From positions 1,483,069-1,547,068 of the forward strand of contig FN649740.1 of assembly GCA_000310025.1 (NCBI GenBank): a DNA stretch of 64,000 bases. Reading direction: 5' to 3'. The position numbers and the translations under genes are program-made. The notes beneath the pieces were generated by a model, which had not been told where the DNA came from, did not search any database, and saw only the letters and a program-made list of their open reading frames with translations. This stretch comes from Ectocarpus siliculosus. Lineage: Eukaryota; Sar; Phaeophyceae; Ectocarpales; Ectocarpaceae. Positions 47,468-58,606 of the stretch are shown in pieces (the stretch's first letter is position 1; every line of letters starts with the position of its first letter).

Positions 47468-49327
47468 ATACCTCCCGTCAGATTGCTGAACCACGCCTAA
47501 CTCGGCCCGCATCGTGTTGGCACGGCTCACAGCTATCATTCAAGCCATCCTCCACCCCAATCGGACCGGTGGGTGCAGAGAAAACGCTCACACGCGGGGG
47601 TTCAGTGGCGCAACGGCCGGTGGTGCAGATATGCGTAACTGCTCCACTAGGCCAAACTCTATGTCAAGTGTGCTGTGTGCCCTACCAAGGCTTGCATTGT
47701 GTCGGCACGGCTCACAGCTATCATACACGCCATCGGACACCCTGATTGAACCAGTGGGTGCAGAGAAACGCCCACCCACGGGGACTCATCGCCCAAAGAC
47801 CGGTGGAGCAGATATGTGGCCTTTGAGCCATTTCCTCACCACATTCACTGTATCCTCTAGTCACATTTACTGTATTTGCTGATCACATACTACGCTGTCA
47901 TAGGATACACTGTATCCCTGATCACATACGCTGTATTCCCTGAGGGGATACACTGTATTCCCTCGTCAGATACACTGTATTCCCTGGGCAGATTCACTGT
48001 ATTCCCTTATCAGATACAATGTTTCCCTCGTGAGATTCACTGCATTCCCTGATCAGAATCGCTGTATCCCCTCGTCAGGTACACTGTTTTCCCTGATCAG
48101 ATACGCTGTATTCCCAGAGCAGGTACAAGATATTCCCTCGCCATACAGTCTACACTGTCTTTCCAGAGCAGATTCATTGTGTACCCTCATCAGACACATT
48201 GTATTCCCTCGCCAGATTCACTGTATTCCACGGAGTGCAGCACATCTGATGAGGGGTACAGTGAATCGGACGAAGGGAATACAGTGAAAAGTACAAGGAA
48301 TACGGTAGTGTATTTGAAGAGGGAATACGGGGATCCTTACCAGGGAATACAGTATCTGATGAGGGAATACAGTGAAACGAATGGGGCGATACAGTGTATC
48401 TGATGAGGGAACACAGTGAGTCTGCTCAGGGAGTACAGTGAAAACTACAAGGAACACGGTGTATCGGATAAGGAAATACAGTGATCCTGACCAGGGAATA
48501 CAAGTATTTGATGATGGAATTACAGTGAAACGAGCGAGGGAATACGGTGTATTGTATCTGATGAGGGAATACAGTGAATCTGCTCAGGAAATACAGTGTT
48601 AAGCGTATCTGATCAACAAATACAGTGTATGTGATCAGGAAATACAGTGTAGACTATGTGTCCAGGAAGTGCAGTGTATACTACATACACAGCACCGTCC
48701 GAACACGGCGCCAAGAGGTGTCCGTGAGCAGAGAGTAGTACCGATAATGCAGGTGGGGTGGCCGTCGTTGACGGGAAGTGCCGCTAGTTGAGGGGGAGTG
48801 CCCCAAACCACCAGGGGGGGGGCGTTATCGGGGGGGTACCCGTTAGTCGGGGGGGTGGGGAGGAGTGCCCGTTAGCCCGGAGGGGAGCCCGTTGGAGAAA
48901 ATTTCCCGTATCCAGGGGGTGCCCCTATCCTGCCACAGTCTTCGTAAGATGATCAGCGCCCGGTAGATATAGTTTGGCCTGGTGGAGCAGTTAAGCTCCA
49001 CTAGCCCTTGAGCCGCTGATCCCCCGTGGGTTGGCGTGTCTCTGCACCCACTGATCCGATTGGGGTGCCCGATGGCTTGAATGATAGCTGTGAGCCGTGC
49101 CGACACAATGCAAGCCTTGGTAGGGCAAACAGCACCGTTTACATAAAGTTTGGCCTGGTGGAGCAGCTAAGCCCACCGGCCCTTAAGCCACTGAGGCACC
49201 GTGGGTGGGCGTTTCTCTGCACGCACTGTTCTGATCGGCGTGTCCGATGGCTTGAATGATAGCTGTGAGCCGTGCCAACACGATGCGGGCCGAGTTAGGC
49301 GTGGTTCAGCTATCTAACGGGAGGTAT
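47468..49327. mobile_element. Foldback element with long compound inverted repeats
   Basis: The left arm (from ATACCTCCCGT at 47467) and the right arm (to ACGGGAGGTAT at 49327) are inverse complements over several hundred bases. Each outer arm has two tandem units of about 190 bp (GGCACGGCTCACAGCTATCA, GTGGGTGCAGAGAAACGCCC, CTGCTCCACCAGGCCAAACT). Each inner arm is an array of 22 bp units (CAGATACACTGTATTCCCT) that reads one way from 47838 to about 48235 and the other way from about 48243 to 48655. A G-rich spacer lies at 48660-48945 in the right arm. No ORF of note. This is the build of a Drosophila FB-like foldback transposon. Confidence 0.8.
48808..48860 (+). other. G-run cluster, possible G-quadruplex
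   Basis: Four or more G-runs (GGGGGGGGG, GGGGGGG, GGGGGGG, GGGG) lie within about 45 bases, enough for a stable four-stranded structure. They are inside the right half of the foldback element and have no mirror copy in the left half. Confidence 0.55.
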
Positions 49328-49690
49328 GGCGAGACAATTGCTATGTACCCCCCCCCTAGATGCTGCGGACCCCCCTCCGTTGACCATGTCTCTGCGGGAA
49401 GATATCGGATGGGAGTGTCCGATAGCTTGGAAGAACGGCATGGACCGTGCAGACACGACGCAAAAGGTTGGAGGTCAATTGGAGCGGTGTGGACGGAGGT
49501 TCGAGACGATTACTGCTTCCTGACATGCTGCGGAACCCCCATTTTCAGCATATCTCTGCAGTCACCGGTCGGATTTTGCTTCTAAGTAGCGTTACAGAAG
49601 CTGTAGTTCATACCTACACGATTCATTGGTTTGAGGTCGATTGGAGCTCTGTGGGTGGAGATCTGCCTGGTGGATCAAATGAGAAGTTTC
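49328..49690 (+). repeat. Decayed extra units of the foldback arm repeat
   Basis: CTGCGGACCCCC, TGTCTCTGCGGGAAGATATC, GTGTCCGATAGCTTGGA and GCCGTGCAGACACGACGC follow the order of the ~190 bp arm unit but are diverged. A further partial unit starts near 49630. They suggest the right arm once reached further. Confidence 0.45.
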
Positions 49691-49819
49691 TCCACCGGTG
49701 GAGCAAATAGCATTGCCGTTTTTTCTTTGGTGCCTTCGTGTGCAGGGTGTGTTCGTCGATTATGTACTCCAATTTTCAACGTGATTGTTCGTCTGACGTT
49801 TGGTACCATCGTCGAAAAG

Positions 49820-50739
49820 TTATATTCCGTCGACTACGCCTCTCTGTGCCTTATTTGAGGCGCAAAAGATTGGCGCTGACACATACCACCTCTCCTCCGC
49901 TGTAGGAACGACGCCAGGGTCAACTACGTATTCGGCTTCGTTCTTTTTCTCTTCCGCCGATGTCCACCTTCGGCCGAATCCTCCATCCTTGCTCCGGGAT
50001 TTGTCCTTCCGCCCCCGCGGGTTGGCGGGTGTCGCAGTACAGCCAATGTGCGATCGCTCCTCTTCTCGCTTCACATCAAGACGTCTTCCTTGCGAGTCGA
50101 AACGTTTCGGCCTCCCTTTGTTGGGGGCCTGCGCTGGATTCGCGGTCGTCTGCCCACCGAGCAGGTACTGGACGAATGCCCCGACTTTGGGTCTGTTTAT
50201 ATCCAGGGCTTGGTCAGGCGAAACTGAACGCAACATTTTGTCCGCGTTCTTTTTTATCTTGGCAATCATCGTGGCGAAGACTAGGCGCTGATTGAATGCC
50301 TTGCGACGTTCTGCCGCGCGTTCTGCACGTTCTGCGGAGTACACGCCCTCGTTGTCGTAGTCGTCGTCGAACGTAAGCCCCCTTGTGATCGAGGAGGCAT
50401 CGCTGCCGTCATCCTCCTGGTCATCGCCACTACTCTACCCTTGCCCGAGAAGGCATCACTGTCGGGATCCTCCAGGCCGTCGCTGCTACTCCTATTCTTG
50501 TCCGAATAGTCGTCACTGTCGTCTTCCTGCCCCTTGATGCTACCATTCCCGCTTCCCCCCTTCTCCACGCTCTTCTTCGGCAGACTGCCGTCGATCCCAC
50601 TGCCATCTGCTGTGCACCCCCCCGAAAGCTTACCCCCGCCCACTCCTTTCTCCTGCCAGTTTGGTGGTTCTTGGCGTACCGGCATCGATCGGGCATGCGC
50701 TACGTTGGCGTCGACGAGACCGGGATAAACCCTCTGCAT
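49820..50739 (-). pseudogene. Unidentified charged protein, probably frameshifted
   Basis: Two minus-strand frames (50739-50281 and 50344-49820) seem to be one acidic-then-basic protein broken near 50420. The upstream part is Asp/Ser-rich (DSDDYSDKNRSSSDGLEDPD). The downstream part reads ERAAERRKAFNQRLVFATMI and later a Lys/Arg/Glu-rich tail. No domain recognised. It lies between repeats, so a transposon relic is possible. Confidence 0.3.
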
Positions 50740-50814
50740 GCACCTCTTGAATTCATCATCACATTGTACGAGGCGGGTTCGAGATTTTCATCCTCGTTGG
50801 CCTTGCAAACGATT

Positions 50815-52160
50815 CCGGAGCCAAGGTTTCGGTGTCCCACGTCCCGGTGTGAACCCGAGTCCCGATTCCGACATGCATATCTCCCTGGTTTGATCGAATC
50901 AGAGGTATAATATCGCAGGGCATCGCTGCCAAACATATGCTTTATTGTCAGCTTCGAGGAGGGTAACTCGTCGAGGTAACTCATATGCATCTGAAACAAT
51001 ACGCTACGTTTTCAGTAGCACGACACCGTGGTCGGCTTGAGAGCTTGGGAGTGAACGTGGCGCAAACCTTCTGTAGCACCCCAAAGGAATTGGTACAATC
51101 GTTGAAGAAATAGAGCTCCATGGAAACACGGTCGTCACGAAGGTCACTCATTCATTCTTGCCGATGACATTCATCGGCAGGCTTTCGGTGTCTCAAGTTG
51201 CCGTGTGAAACCGGATCCGGACTACTTCCAAGCATGCTGTTTCACTGTCGTAACCCTACGTGACAATTTCACTCCTTCCTTCTTGTCCATGACTTCATAT
51301 CGAGAGATATATGTGCCGGAAGGCCCGGTCTGAAATAGAGTCCCGACTCCGACACGCATATCTCCTCGTTTGATCTGATACTACATCGCAGGTGTCATTG
51401 CGCAAAGAATGGTTCACTGTCCGCTTTGAGGAGGGTCACTCGTCGAGAGAATCCATATGCATCTGAAACAACACTGACTCTGTTTTTTTGGTAGCACGAC
51501 ACGGTAGTCGCATAAGGAGTGAAGGTTACTCAAAATCTGTGATATCCAAAAACACGTGGTACCATGTCGTTGAAGAATAGAGCTTCACGGAAACACGGTC
51601 TTCACGAAGTTCACTCATTCATTCATGCCGATGACCTGACATTCGTAGGCAAGGCTTTCGGTGTCCCAAGTTGCGGTGTCAAACCGAGTCCCGCCTTCTG
51701 CGAAATACTCTATTCATACGTAAGGCTTTCGGTGTGGTGTCAAACGTGAGTTCCGACTTCTTCCAAACATGCTTTTTCAATGTCGTATCCCTACGTGAGA
51801 GTTTCACCCCTTCCTTCTTGTCCCTGGCATTCATATTGAGAGCTGAGTTTGCCCGAAGTCCCGGTGTCACACGTGTACCTCTCTGGGTTGATCGAATCAG
51901 AGGCATAACATCGCAGGGCGTCTTTGCGTAAAACACGTTTCACTGTCATCTTCGCTGAGGGTCGAGGCCACCGATGTGCAGCTGAAGCTAAAACTCTGCA
52001 TTTTCAGGACGTCAGTAGCACGATACTCTTGAATAATGGGATATGGAAATACTACGAAGCCAACACGGTAATCCAGGGTGAAACGGTATGATGTAGTTGG
52101 GACTACTACATGCAAGCGGACCTATCAATTTCACTCCTTCCGTCCATGAAATCAGGTTCG
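50815..52160 (+). repeat. About 0.5 kb tandem repeat, three diverged units
   Basis: CATATCTCC...TTTGATCGAATCAGAGG...ATCGCAGGG, GAGGGT..CTCGTCGAGG, CATATGCATCTGAAACAA and AGTAGCACGACAC recur near 50875, 51355 and 51885. GGCTTTCGGTGTC and TTTCACTCCTTCCTTCTTGTCC blocks lie between them. A single inverted copy is at 37640-37795. No coding content. Confidence 0.7.
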
Positions 52161-52703
52161 GCGGTATTCGGGAAAATACTGTGACAGGCGAGGCAAATAT
52201 AGCATCTGTTCATCCACCTTGCGCTCGCGTCCAATCTCCTGTCTCCCAAACCTATGCACCGTCCGAAGCAGTTTCCGATCCGCACGTGCTGACAATGCTC
52301 CGCTGCGGCGTTTCCGTCGCTGATGCCCTCCGGCGCACTCGGCGAAGGATGTTTGGCTTTCCACCCCCCACCCTCCTTCCACGCTTTGCTCGTGGAAACC
52401 GAAGGTTGCGCGCTTCCCCCAACCTCTTGGGCAAGTGAGGCTAACCCGTTGCGGCCTGTACACCCACCTCCTACAGATATTTCACCCCTGTCCGCCTCTT
52501 TTGAACATGTGACCCGCCGTCTGCATTCCACCTTCGTCAGCCCTCTTCCCACCCCCACCGTCTCCCTTTTTTCTCCCATTTCTCCTTCATTCTCCTTTTA
52601 TTTCTCCCCTCAACCTGCGCCCTCGTTCTCGGCCGTCCTAAGGCCGTCTTGAGAAAGACAACATGTTGGTCCTACATGTATAACGGCAACCACATGTTGG
52701 TTT

Positions 52704-52908
52704 CGGCCGAACAATGGCTTGCGCGATAGCTGGTGCGTGGGAACACAGCAAAGTTGGTTTTGTGCCCATTAATGTGTCCTCGGAACATTTCGCGTGGTTT
52801 GGGTCCGGCCGAATGACGGCTTGTGTGACAGCCGGGGCCTGGGAACACAGCACAATTAGTTTCGTGCCTATCGGAGGTGTTTTCAGAAAGTGTCGCGCGG
52901 GGTCGTAA
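52704..52908 (+). repeat. Two tandem units of 102 bp
   Basis: CGGCCGAAC/TGA...GGCTTG.G.GA.AGC.GG...CTGGGAACACAGCA...TT.GTGCC is present at 52704 and again at 52806. Between 52160 and 52704 no gene or repeat is seen; the frames there are low-complexity Pro/Ser. Confidence 0.6.
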
Positions 52909-53087
52909 ATGAGATACCGGCGATACCGGCGAGGTGGTGGAAAGAGAGAAAAAGGGAAGAAAGAGAAAGGAAACAATGGGAACGAAAAGAATAACAGACA
53001 GCTTCCCCAACGCTCCACGGGAACAATCACCAAAAATTGGCCACTTACGACGACAGAAGATCACATCGGGGGCACGGCGAGGGGGGG

Positions 53088-54900
53088 GGGGGGGGCGTAC
53101 TCTTATGTTTTGCATGCCTGAACGGTTAGAGACCACGCGTCCTCGAGAGGACGGGCCAGTGTTCCGATAGGACCAATCACTGATGGCCAATCGTTCCTTC
53201 CTACTTTCCCACAGATGGCTCAATATGGTCGTTCATAGTTTATCTATCCTATCGATATCACGTCCCGCCTTTTCAACCCATTTCCTATGCACAGCTAACG
53301 TCTTCTCCTGGCTATCCAATACCTCAAACATTTCCCTGTACTTTTCTTCTACTTTTCTCAGCTCGGTCATGTACACTTCCCTCTCCTTCATGTACAGTCG
53401 ACATCCCGCGACTACATGAACACGGCCTTCGCACTCTGAGCCGGAATCACATTTGAACTTGGCGTCTTCATTGCCTACCTTCCTACATCTTCGGCTATGT
53501 TCTCGAAGGCCAATGTCCACACAGTCCTGAATTTGTACTTCAGCTTTGTCCCTGCATCCATTGGTCCATGTAGGTACTCCTTGAACCCTGTTCCTTCTTT
53601 CAACATTCTGTACACTTCTATGCCCTCCTTATCCTTGGTTTCTTGTCTTAGTTCTGTTCTTCTCTCTCGGTAAAAGCAACAGACATCTTATCCTTGAACC
53701 CTTTTAGGCCCTCCATATCCAGCGTATCGCCTTCGTCAATTTCGGTCCCCGTCCATACGTCACCTACAACCTTGACCCACTTCGTGGGTTGTCTACCCCT
53801 CTTCTTGTTTGCCCACTCCGCCTCCCAAGCTATTCTCGGTAACGTCTCCTTTCCCATATATCCCACATGCGGTACTGCCATGTCAGTTTCCTTGCATCTC
53901 TTCCCGATCGTAGGGATCGGATTCCCAGTTCTGCCCTAACGACTGCATTACTTGTGGTGCTTGGAGCACCCTTGGATAAATTTCGCTGCTTTCATCCGCG
54001 CTACCTCGAGCTCTTTGACTACCTTCTTATTTCCACCCCATACATACTTCTCCGGCGTAGTATTACGCTCTTCAAAACCGTAGATTTGATGCGTTTATCG
54101 AGTTGCCGGTTTGCGAGTATTGGGTGCAGCTTCCCTTATCGTTCTTTGCCCTTTTTCGCTACCTTAGACATGTATGTGTGCATTCCACGAGTAGTGTTTT
54201 GTGATCTCTACTCCGAGGTATGTGTACTGGTCCACTACTGCAAGCTCCTCGACCCTCCACTTCCATCTATGTTCTACTGGTTCCTCCCTGTCCTTGTTGC
54301 ATACCATGACGGCACTCTTCTTAACGTTGGCAGACAATCTCCACTTATCAGCAAACTCCTTCGCCGCGTCAATTTGCAGTTGCAGTCCCTCAGGGGTGTC
54401 AGACATCCCCACAAAGTCATCCCCAAACAGCATTCCCGACACCGTGCTTGCCCCTACATTTACTCCCTTCCGGACTGCTTCTACGACTTTCAACAGATCG
54501 CTGATGAACACCTGGAACAATGTTGGGGACATAGTGCAGCCTCTTGTGGGACCCCCTGTTCAATGTTGAACAAATTAGACAGTTCTCCGTCTAGCGTGGC
54601 CGCGCTTTTCGTACACTCTGTCATCTTCTTCAGCATTCTCCACATTTTCCCTGATCCTGTACTCGGACAATTGTTTCCGCAGCCCATTTCTCCATACTGT
54701 ATCGTATGCCTTTTGCACGTCCTCGAAGAAGCAGTACGTCGGCTTTCCCTCCCTGTTTCTACCTTTGATGAATCTTTAACTTTAAATGCGTGGTCTACGC
54801 ACCCCCTTTTCTTGGGGAAACCTGCCTGGCCCTCACTGATCATACGTTCCTTTTCCAATACTCTCACTATCCTATCGTTGGGGGAGGTGGGGGGGGGGGG
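53088..54900 (-). mobile_element. LINE (non-LTR retrotransposon), decayed, 3' part
   Basis: Read from 54909 downward, the frame has MISEGQAGFPKKRGCVDHAF, then (54532-54164) the RT core LFGDDFVGMSDTPEGLQLQI, where FGDD replaces the usual YADD, then KWRLSANVKKSAVMVCN. The C-terminal parts follow: IAWEAEWANKKRGRQPTKWV (53881-53648) and a Cys/His piece CDSGSECEGRVHVVAGC (53520-53233). Several frameshifts and stops separate them. The element ends in a C-run on its own strand (G-run at 53080-53096). A second insertion at 54880-55445 cuts its 5' side. The long plus-strand frame 53867-55054 is its antisense shadow. Confidence 0.85.
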
Positions 54901-55445
54901 TGTACTCATAGTCGTGCATGCCGTAGTCGTTAGACCATTGACCTCGCATCCCTACAAAGCCGGGACGGAGCACGCCGGGTTCTCACCGGACCAGGCTCTC
55001 ACATCGCCAAGCGCGAAGCGCCGTGAGGTATTTGGCGAGTCGCATGAAGGGTGAGCTGCATCCTGCTAAGGGTGTTCGGCATCTTGTGCTTACTTCCTTG
55101 CGTACGGGTGACAGCTGCGTATGACTTAATTTATATTTTCTGGTGCTTTCACTTCCAGAGACAGTTGTAAGCACTGTGTAACTGCCTCGAGGATGTTTGA
55201 CCATTTTAATACAACGTGGTGCAATCATCCCCCTTGCGCGGAGTGAGGGTTCTCCACCCCGCACAACATGATCTACTCGATTACCATTATGGTTACCGCC
55301 AAAAAAAAAAACGAGGTAAAAAAAAAACCGGTAACCTGGTTGCCGAGTTCACGAAGTGAATTGGCTTGTTTTACAACGTCGTTGCCAAGCGACGAAAACC
55401 CAACCCCGATGGCAAACACCGGCGGGGGGCGGAGGGGGGGGGGGG
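54880..55445 (-). mobile_element. SINE-like element, copy 2, with poly-C tail
   Basis: This is the inverse copy of 10952-11541, colinear over its length, including the CCGCCAAAAAAAA block and the GTTGCCAAGCGACGAAAACCC end. Its tail is the G-run at 54880-54900. It abuts LINE RT sequence on the 3' side, so it appears inserted in or next to the LINE. It has only one copy of the start block that copy 1 carries twice. Confidence 0.7.
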
Positions 55446-55539
55446 CGGGGGGTTAAAAATACCACGGAAAAAATATAGGGATTTGTCCGGGTGGGATTCC
55501 TGCCATTGCCCCGTTCATCATCAGTCCGGAACAAAAATA

Positions 55540-55885
55540 TCTATCCGTTAGCCACCTCCGCCCTGCTCTCTTCGGCTGCAGTCGTGGCTTCTATCTTTCG
55601 ATGTCTCCCCCCCCGTTTCCTCTTCCCTGACCTTTTGGTCTTATGTCCGGTGATATTCTAGTTCCACTCCTGCACGCGTAGTCTGCCTAGCTTCTCTTGC
55701 TCATTGTACCATTTGACCATAAAATTCTCCGCTCCCTCTATCGCCCCTTTGTACCACGGCAACCCCTTCTCCACCTTCGCCGCGATAGGCCAGCAGTCAT
55801 GCGGTATCCTGAACGTCCTCAGGTCGTCATCTGTGGATTCGGCATGTCATGGAACTCGACGAAATCGTCCTTCAAGCATAAAAGC
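55540..55885 (-). pseudogene. Possible 5' LINE fragment
   Basis: The minus frame reads RIPHDCWPIAAKVEKGLPWY and EGAENFMVKWYNEQEKLGRL, then a stop and a Lys/Arg run. It lies upstream of the SINE-like insertion on the LINE strand and may be the same LINE's interrupted upstream part. This is inference from position only. Confidence 0.35.
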
Positions 55886-55939
55886 TGTATCTGAATCGAA
55901 TGATACATCCATACCTGCTCCACTACAATTAACATGCAA

Positions 55940-57423
55940 TCATGCATGTGCGCCAAAACCCAACTTCAACAAGCTGAGCTTTCGGCGAAGAAAAAGGGGG
56001 GCTATGTGGAGGTCAGGATATGGAGATTCAGGGAGCACAGAAACACGTACATAAAGAGAAGGATCTGAGGAAATATGTGAAAATAGGTTACCGTTCCCCG
56101 AGGGTCCACGACTCTTGCGATTCTCAACGGCTGCGAAGAGTTGATGAATCTTTGGGAGAATGAAAAAATGGGTCCACGAAGGCTCGCCCACTCGCCGCAC
56201 CACCCTAGCTTGACTGAGTTCGCTCGGTCACGCTTGGCATTCCTCGCCACATTGCACCAAAGGAAATAGCCAACCTCCGGTGGCAGGACATAGCCACCAT
56301 ACTCCCGGACTCTCCGCTCACCTAGAGTAGAGGGTTCCATACATAACATCCAATTCTTTTTCGGGCGCCCACTGCCTGGGTCCTCCCTTCCCATGATATC
56401 TCCGAACATCAGTCGCTTCGGGAGTCACCCGTCAGGTTGTCTGCCCAATGCTCCTGCACACAGACGTCGCCGTAGTCGGACAGTAGTCTCCACCTTTTGC
56501 GCTTCCGACCTTTTTGAGGGCTTGGCCGTATGAGATCTGCCGATACTGGCGGCGCGTGCGGCGGTAGCCGATAACCCGTAGCAGAAGCCGATAATGTGTA
56601 CTCGACAGGTCGTAGCTCTTGCGGCGCGGGGCTCACGCCATGCATCCGTACAGCAGGGCCTCCATCCCTTCCGCCTTTAGAAGCCAGACCTTTAGTGCCC
56701 ACGGTGCGGTCGGTCGGTCGAAGAGCTTCCGGGTTACTTCCGAGGGCACGCCCTCACTACTCTGCTCCGTTGGTTGATCTTCTGCGTGAGTTCAGCATCT
56801 TCTCTGACCCGACTACCCAGATATCGAAACGTCGCTGTCTGGGCGTGAATCCGTCCCGCTGCTTCGATCACCAGCGGTGCCGCAGGTGGTGGGGGTGGCG
56901 GTGGCGGCGCTCCCTTCTTCGGTTTATTCTCCGGCACCTTCAATCAGGAGAGTCTGAGTCTCCTTCTCCGACACTGTCAGTCCGAAAACTCCAAACACTC
57001 CACGACAACGGTCATCATCCTCGCCAGACCTTCGGCCGATCTCGATACGATTCCGGCGTCGTCGGCGTACAGCATACCCCACGCCGCCTTCCGGACTTGT
57101 TCCAGCGGTGTCGTTGCCCTCATCCCAATCTCCCCCTCGAGGTATACCAGACCCCTGAGGATGACGTCGTCTTCGCTGAATCGTACCAGAACTACCTCGA
57201 GCGCTGCCGCGAAGAAGATTTTGAACAGCATTCGTGACATCAGTACACATCTGTCGCAGTCCCTGCTCCCCGTCGTCCATGCGTAACGGAGCTTACATGC
57301 CGTCATGGAACTGGTCTGTACGTGGAATAAATCCGGCTTCTTTGGGACACCATCATACCTCGGAGTATAACCATCGGTTGGTATGATTAGGAGTATTGCC
57401 CAGGCAGCATTTTCGTTCCACAA
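55940..57423 (-). mobile_element. Second LINE, decayed RT and C-terminal region
   Basis: Frames 57423-56977, 57280-56924, 56943-56734, 56702-56409 and 56409-56002 are pieces of one protein. They show, in order, WGMLYADDAGIVSRSAEGLA (the catalytic YADD), FGLTVSEKETQTL, ATFRYLGSRVREDAELTQKI, and MFGDIMGREDPGSGRPKKNW, the usual order of RT palm, thumb and C-terminal linker in LINEs. At least four frameshifts make it dead. It differs from the LINE at 53-55 kb in its active-site motif, so two lineages are present. Confidence 0.85.
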
Positions 57424-57724
57424 AGAAAACAGGTAAGTAGACTATTTATCGTCGCGTACGGCAGAAACTCTCACTGGTAGCTCGTATCAGAGATCCAGAG
57501 GCGGTTGTCGAAGTCGGTGTGTACGTGACCTCGAAACCCTGCTAAAGGTCGAACCGTACGTGTGTTAGGGCCGGAAAAAACACCGTTCGTTGACCGGAAG
57601 GTTTCCTCGTAGGTGGTAGTTTATTTCGCTTAGTATTTTCACATGTTGCCTGTCGCAACAATCCACCCGTGCACTCTGTTGCAACTATTGCATCCGGCGA
57701 TGTGCACAATCAATCGTAGCAACG

Positions 57725-58606
57725 ATGACTTGGGGTATTTGCTGCCAACCCTCTGTTCTCACGGTAGGCAGCGTTGCCACTCAGCGCAAGGAGGGTGGCG
57801 AAGCCCTCGGGCGTCGAGAAGAGGCTCGCTCGCTCTTGAGAGAACGCCTGCAAAAGGTCAGCAATATACTTCCCATAAAGACTGCGAGGTGGTTGGGGGG
57901 TTCATTGTTTTATGTATCGAGCGTTAGGTAATTACCCGTGCGTTTCGCATACTGAGGTATCTCCGTTTGTTGAACACCGAACGCCTTTCTCCTTGCCGGC
58001 AGCTCCAGATACTGATGGAGGCCGAAGTTGTGTAGGTACATATCTCTGGCCGCTACGACGTGTGCCAATGAGTTTCATGCCATGCACACAGGTTCCAGCG
58101 ACCCCGCCCATTACCACCGGGTTGGCGTTCCGGGACAAACACCTGGCAGCGGAGGTCGTCGAGACCGTGAAGCAAGAGCGGTCTGTGATGCTTGCCAGAT
58201 TTTGCCAGTGGATAGTGTTCGGTCCATGTATTGCTGCTCTGCAAGTTGTGCAATGGCGTGTTTCTCAATCTTTGAGAACAAGCAGACAACGCAAGTTTAA
58301 GTGTCCAGTCGCAAAAAAAGCAAAAACTGCAACAACTTCGCAAGGGTGAATGTATTCTGTGGCAGGAGGTCAGAGTGTAGGTGGACAGGTCGAAATCAAT
58401 CAAAAGAGGCCAAGCTGGTGACTTCAGGTCGTGTGGATGAGAATAGGGACCCGCTTCCTCTCGACGGGGACCACCTTGTCCGGATGCGCTCATAACGGCT
58501 CAATCGCAACACTTTTCAGGTCGCACCACCAGACACCGATCCGGAGGGAGAACCATTACCTGGTGAAATTGCGTCTCGGACATCACCATGTGGGCGCATA
58601 CCTTGA
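57725..58606 (+). CDS. Small helical protein, unknown function
   Basis: A four-exon model: 57725-57856, 58003-58029, 58092-58184 and 58520-58606 (TGA). Lengths 132, 27, 93 and 87 nt give 112 codons plus stop, all phase 0. The peptide has a charged helix (GRREEARSLLRERLQK), a second helix (FRDKHLAAEVVETVKQERS) and a Pro/Asp/Glu-rich end (APPDTDPEGEPLPGE). Nothing identifies its function. The 27-nt exon and the GTGTAG donor are the weak points. Confidence 0.45.

Noticed and set aside
47838-48655. 22 bp repeats as a CRISPR array
   Set aside because: No spacers, units diverged, polarity reverses in the middle; part of a foldback element.
53867-55054. 395-codon plus-strand frame
   Set aside because: Exactly antisense to the LINE RT and the SINE-like insertion; the minus strand has the RT motifs.
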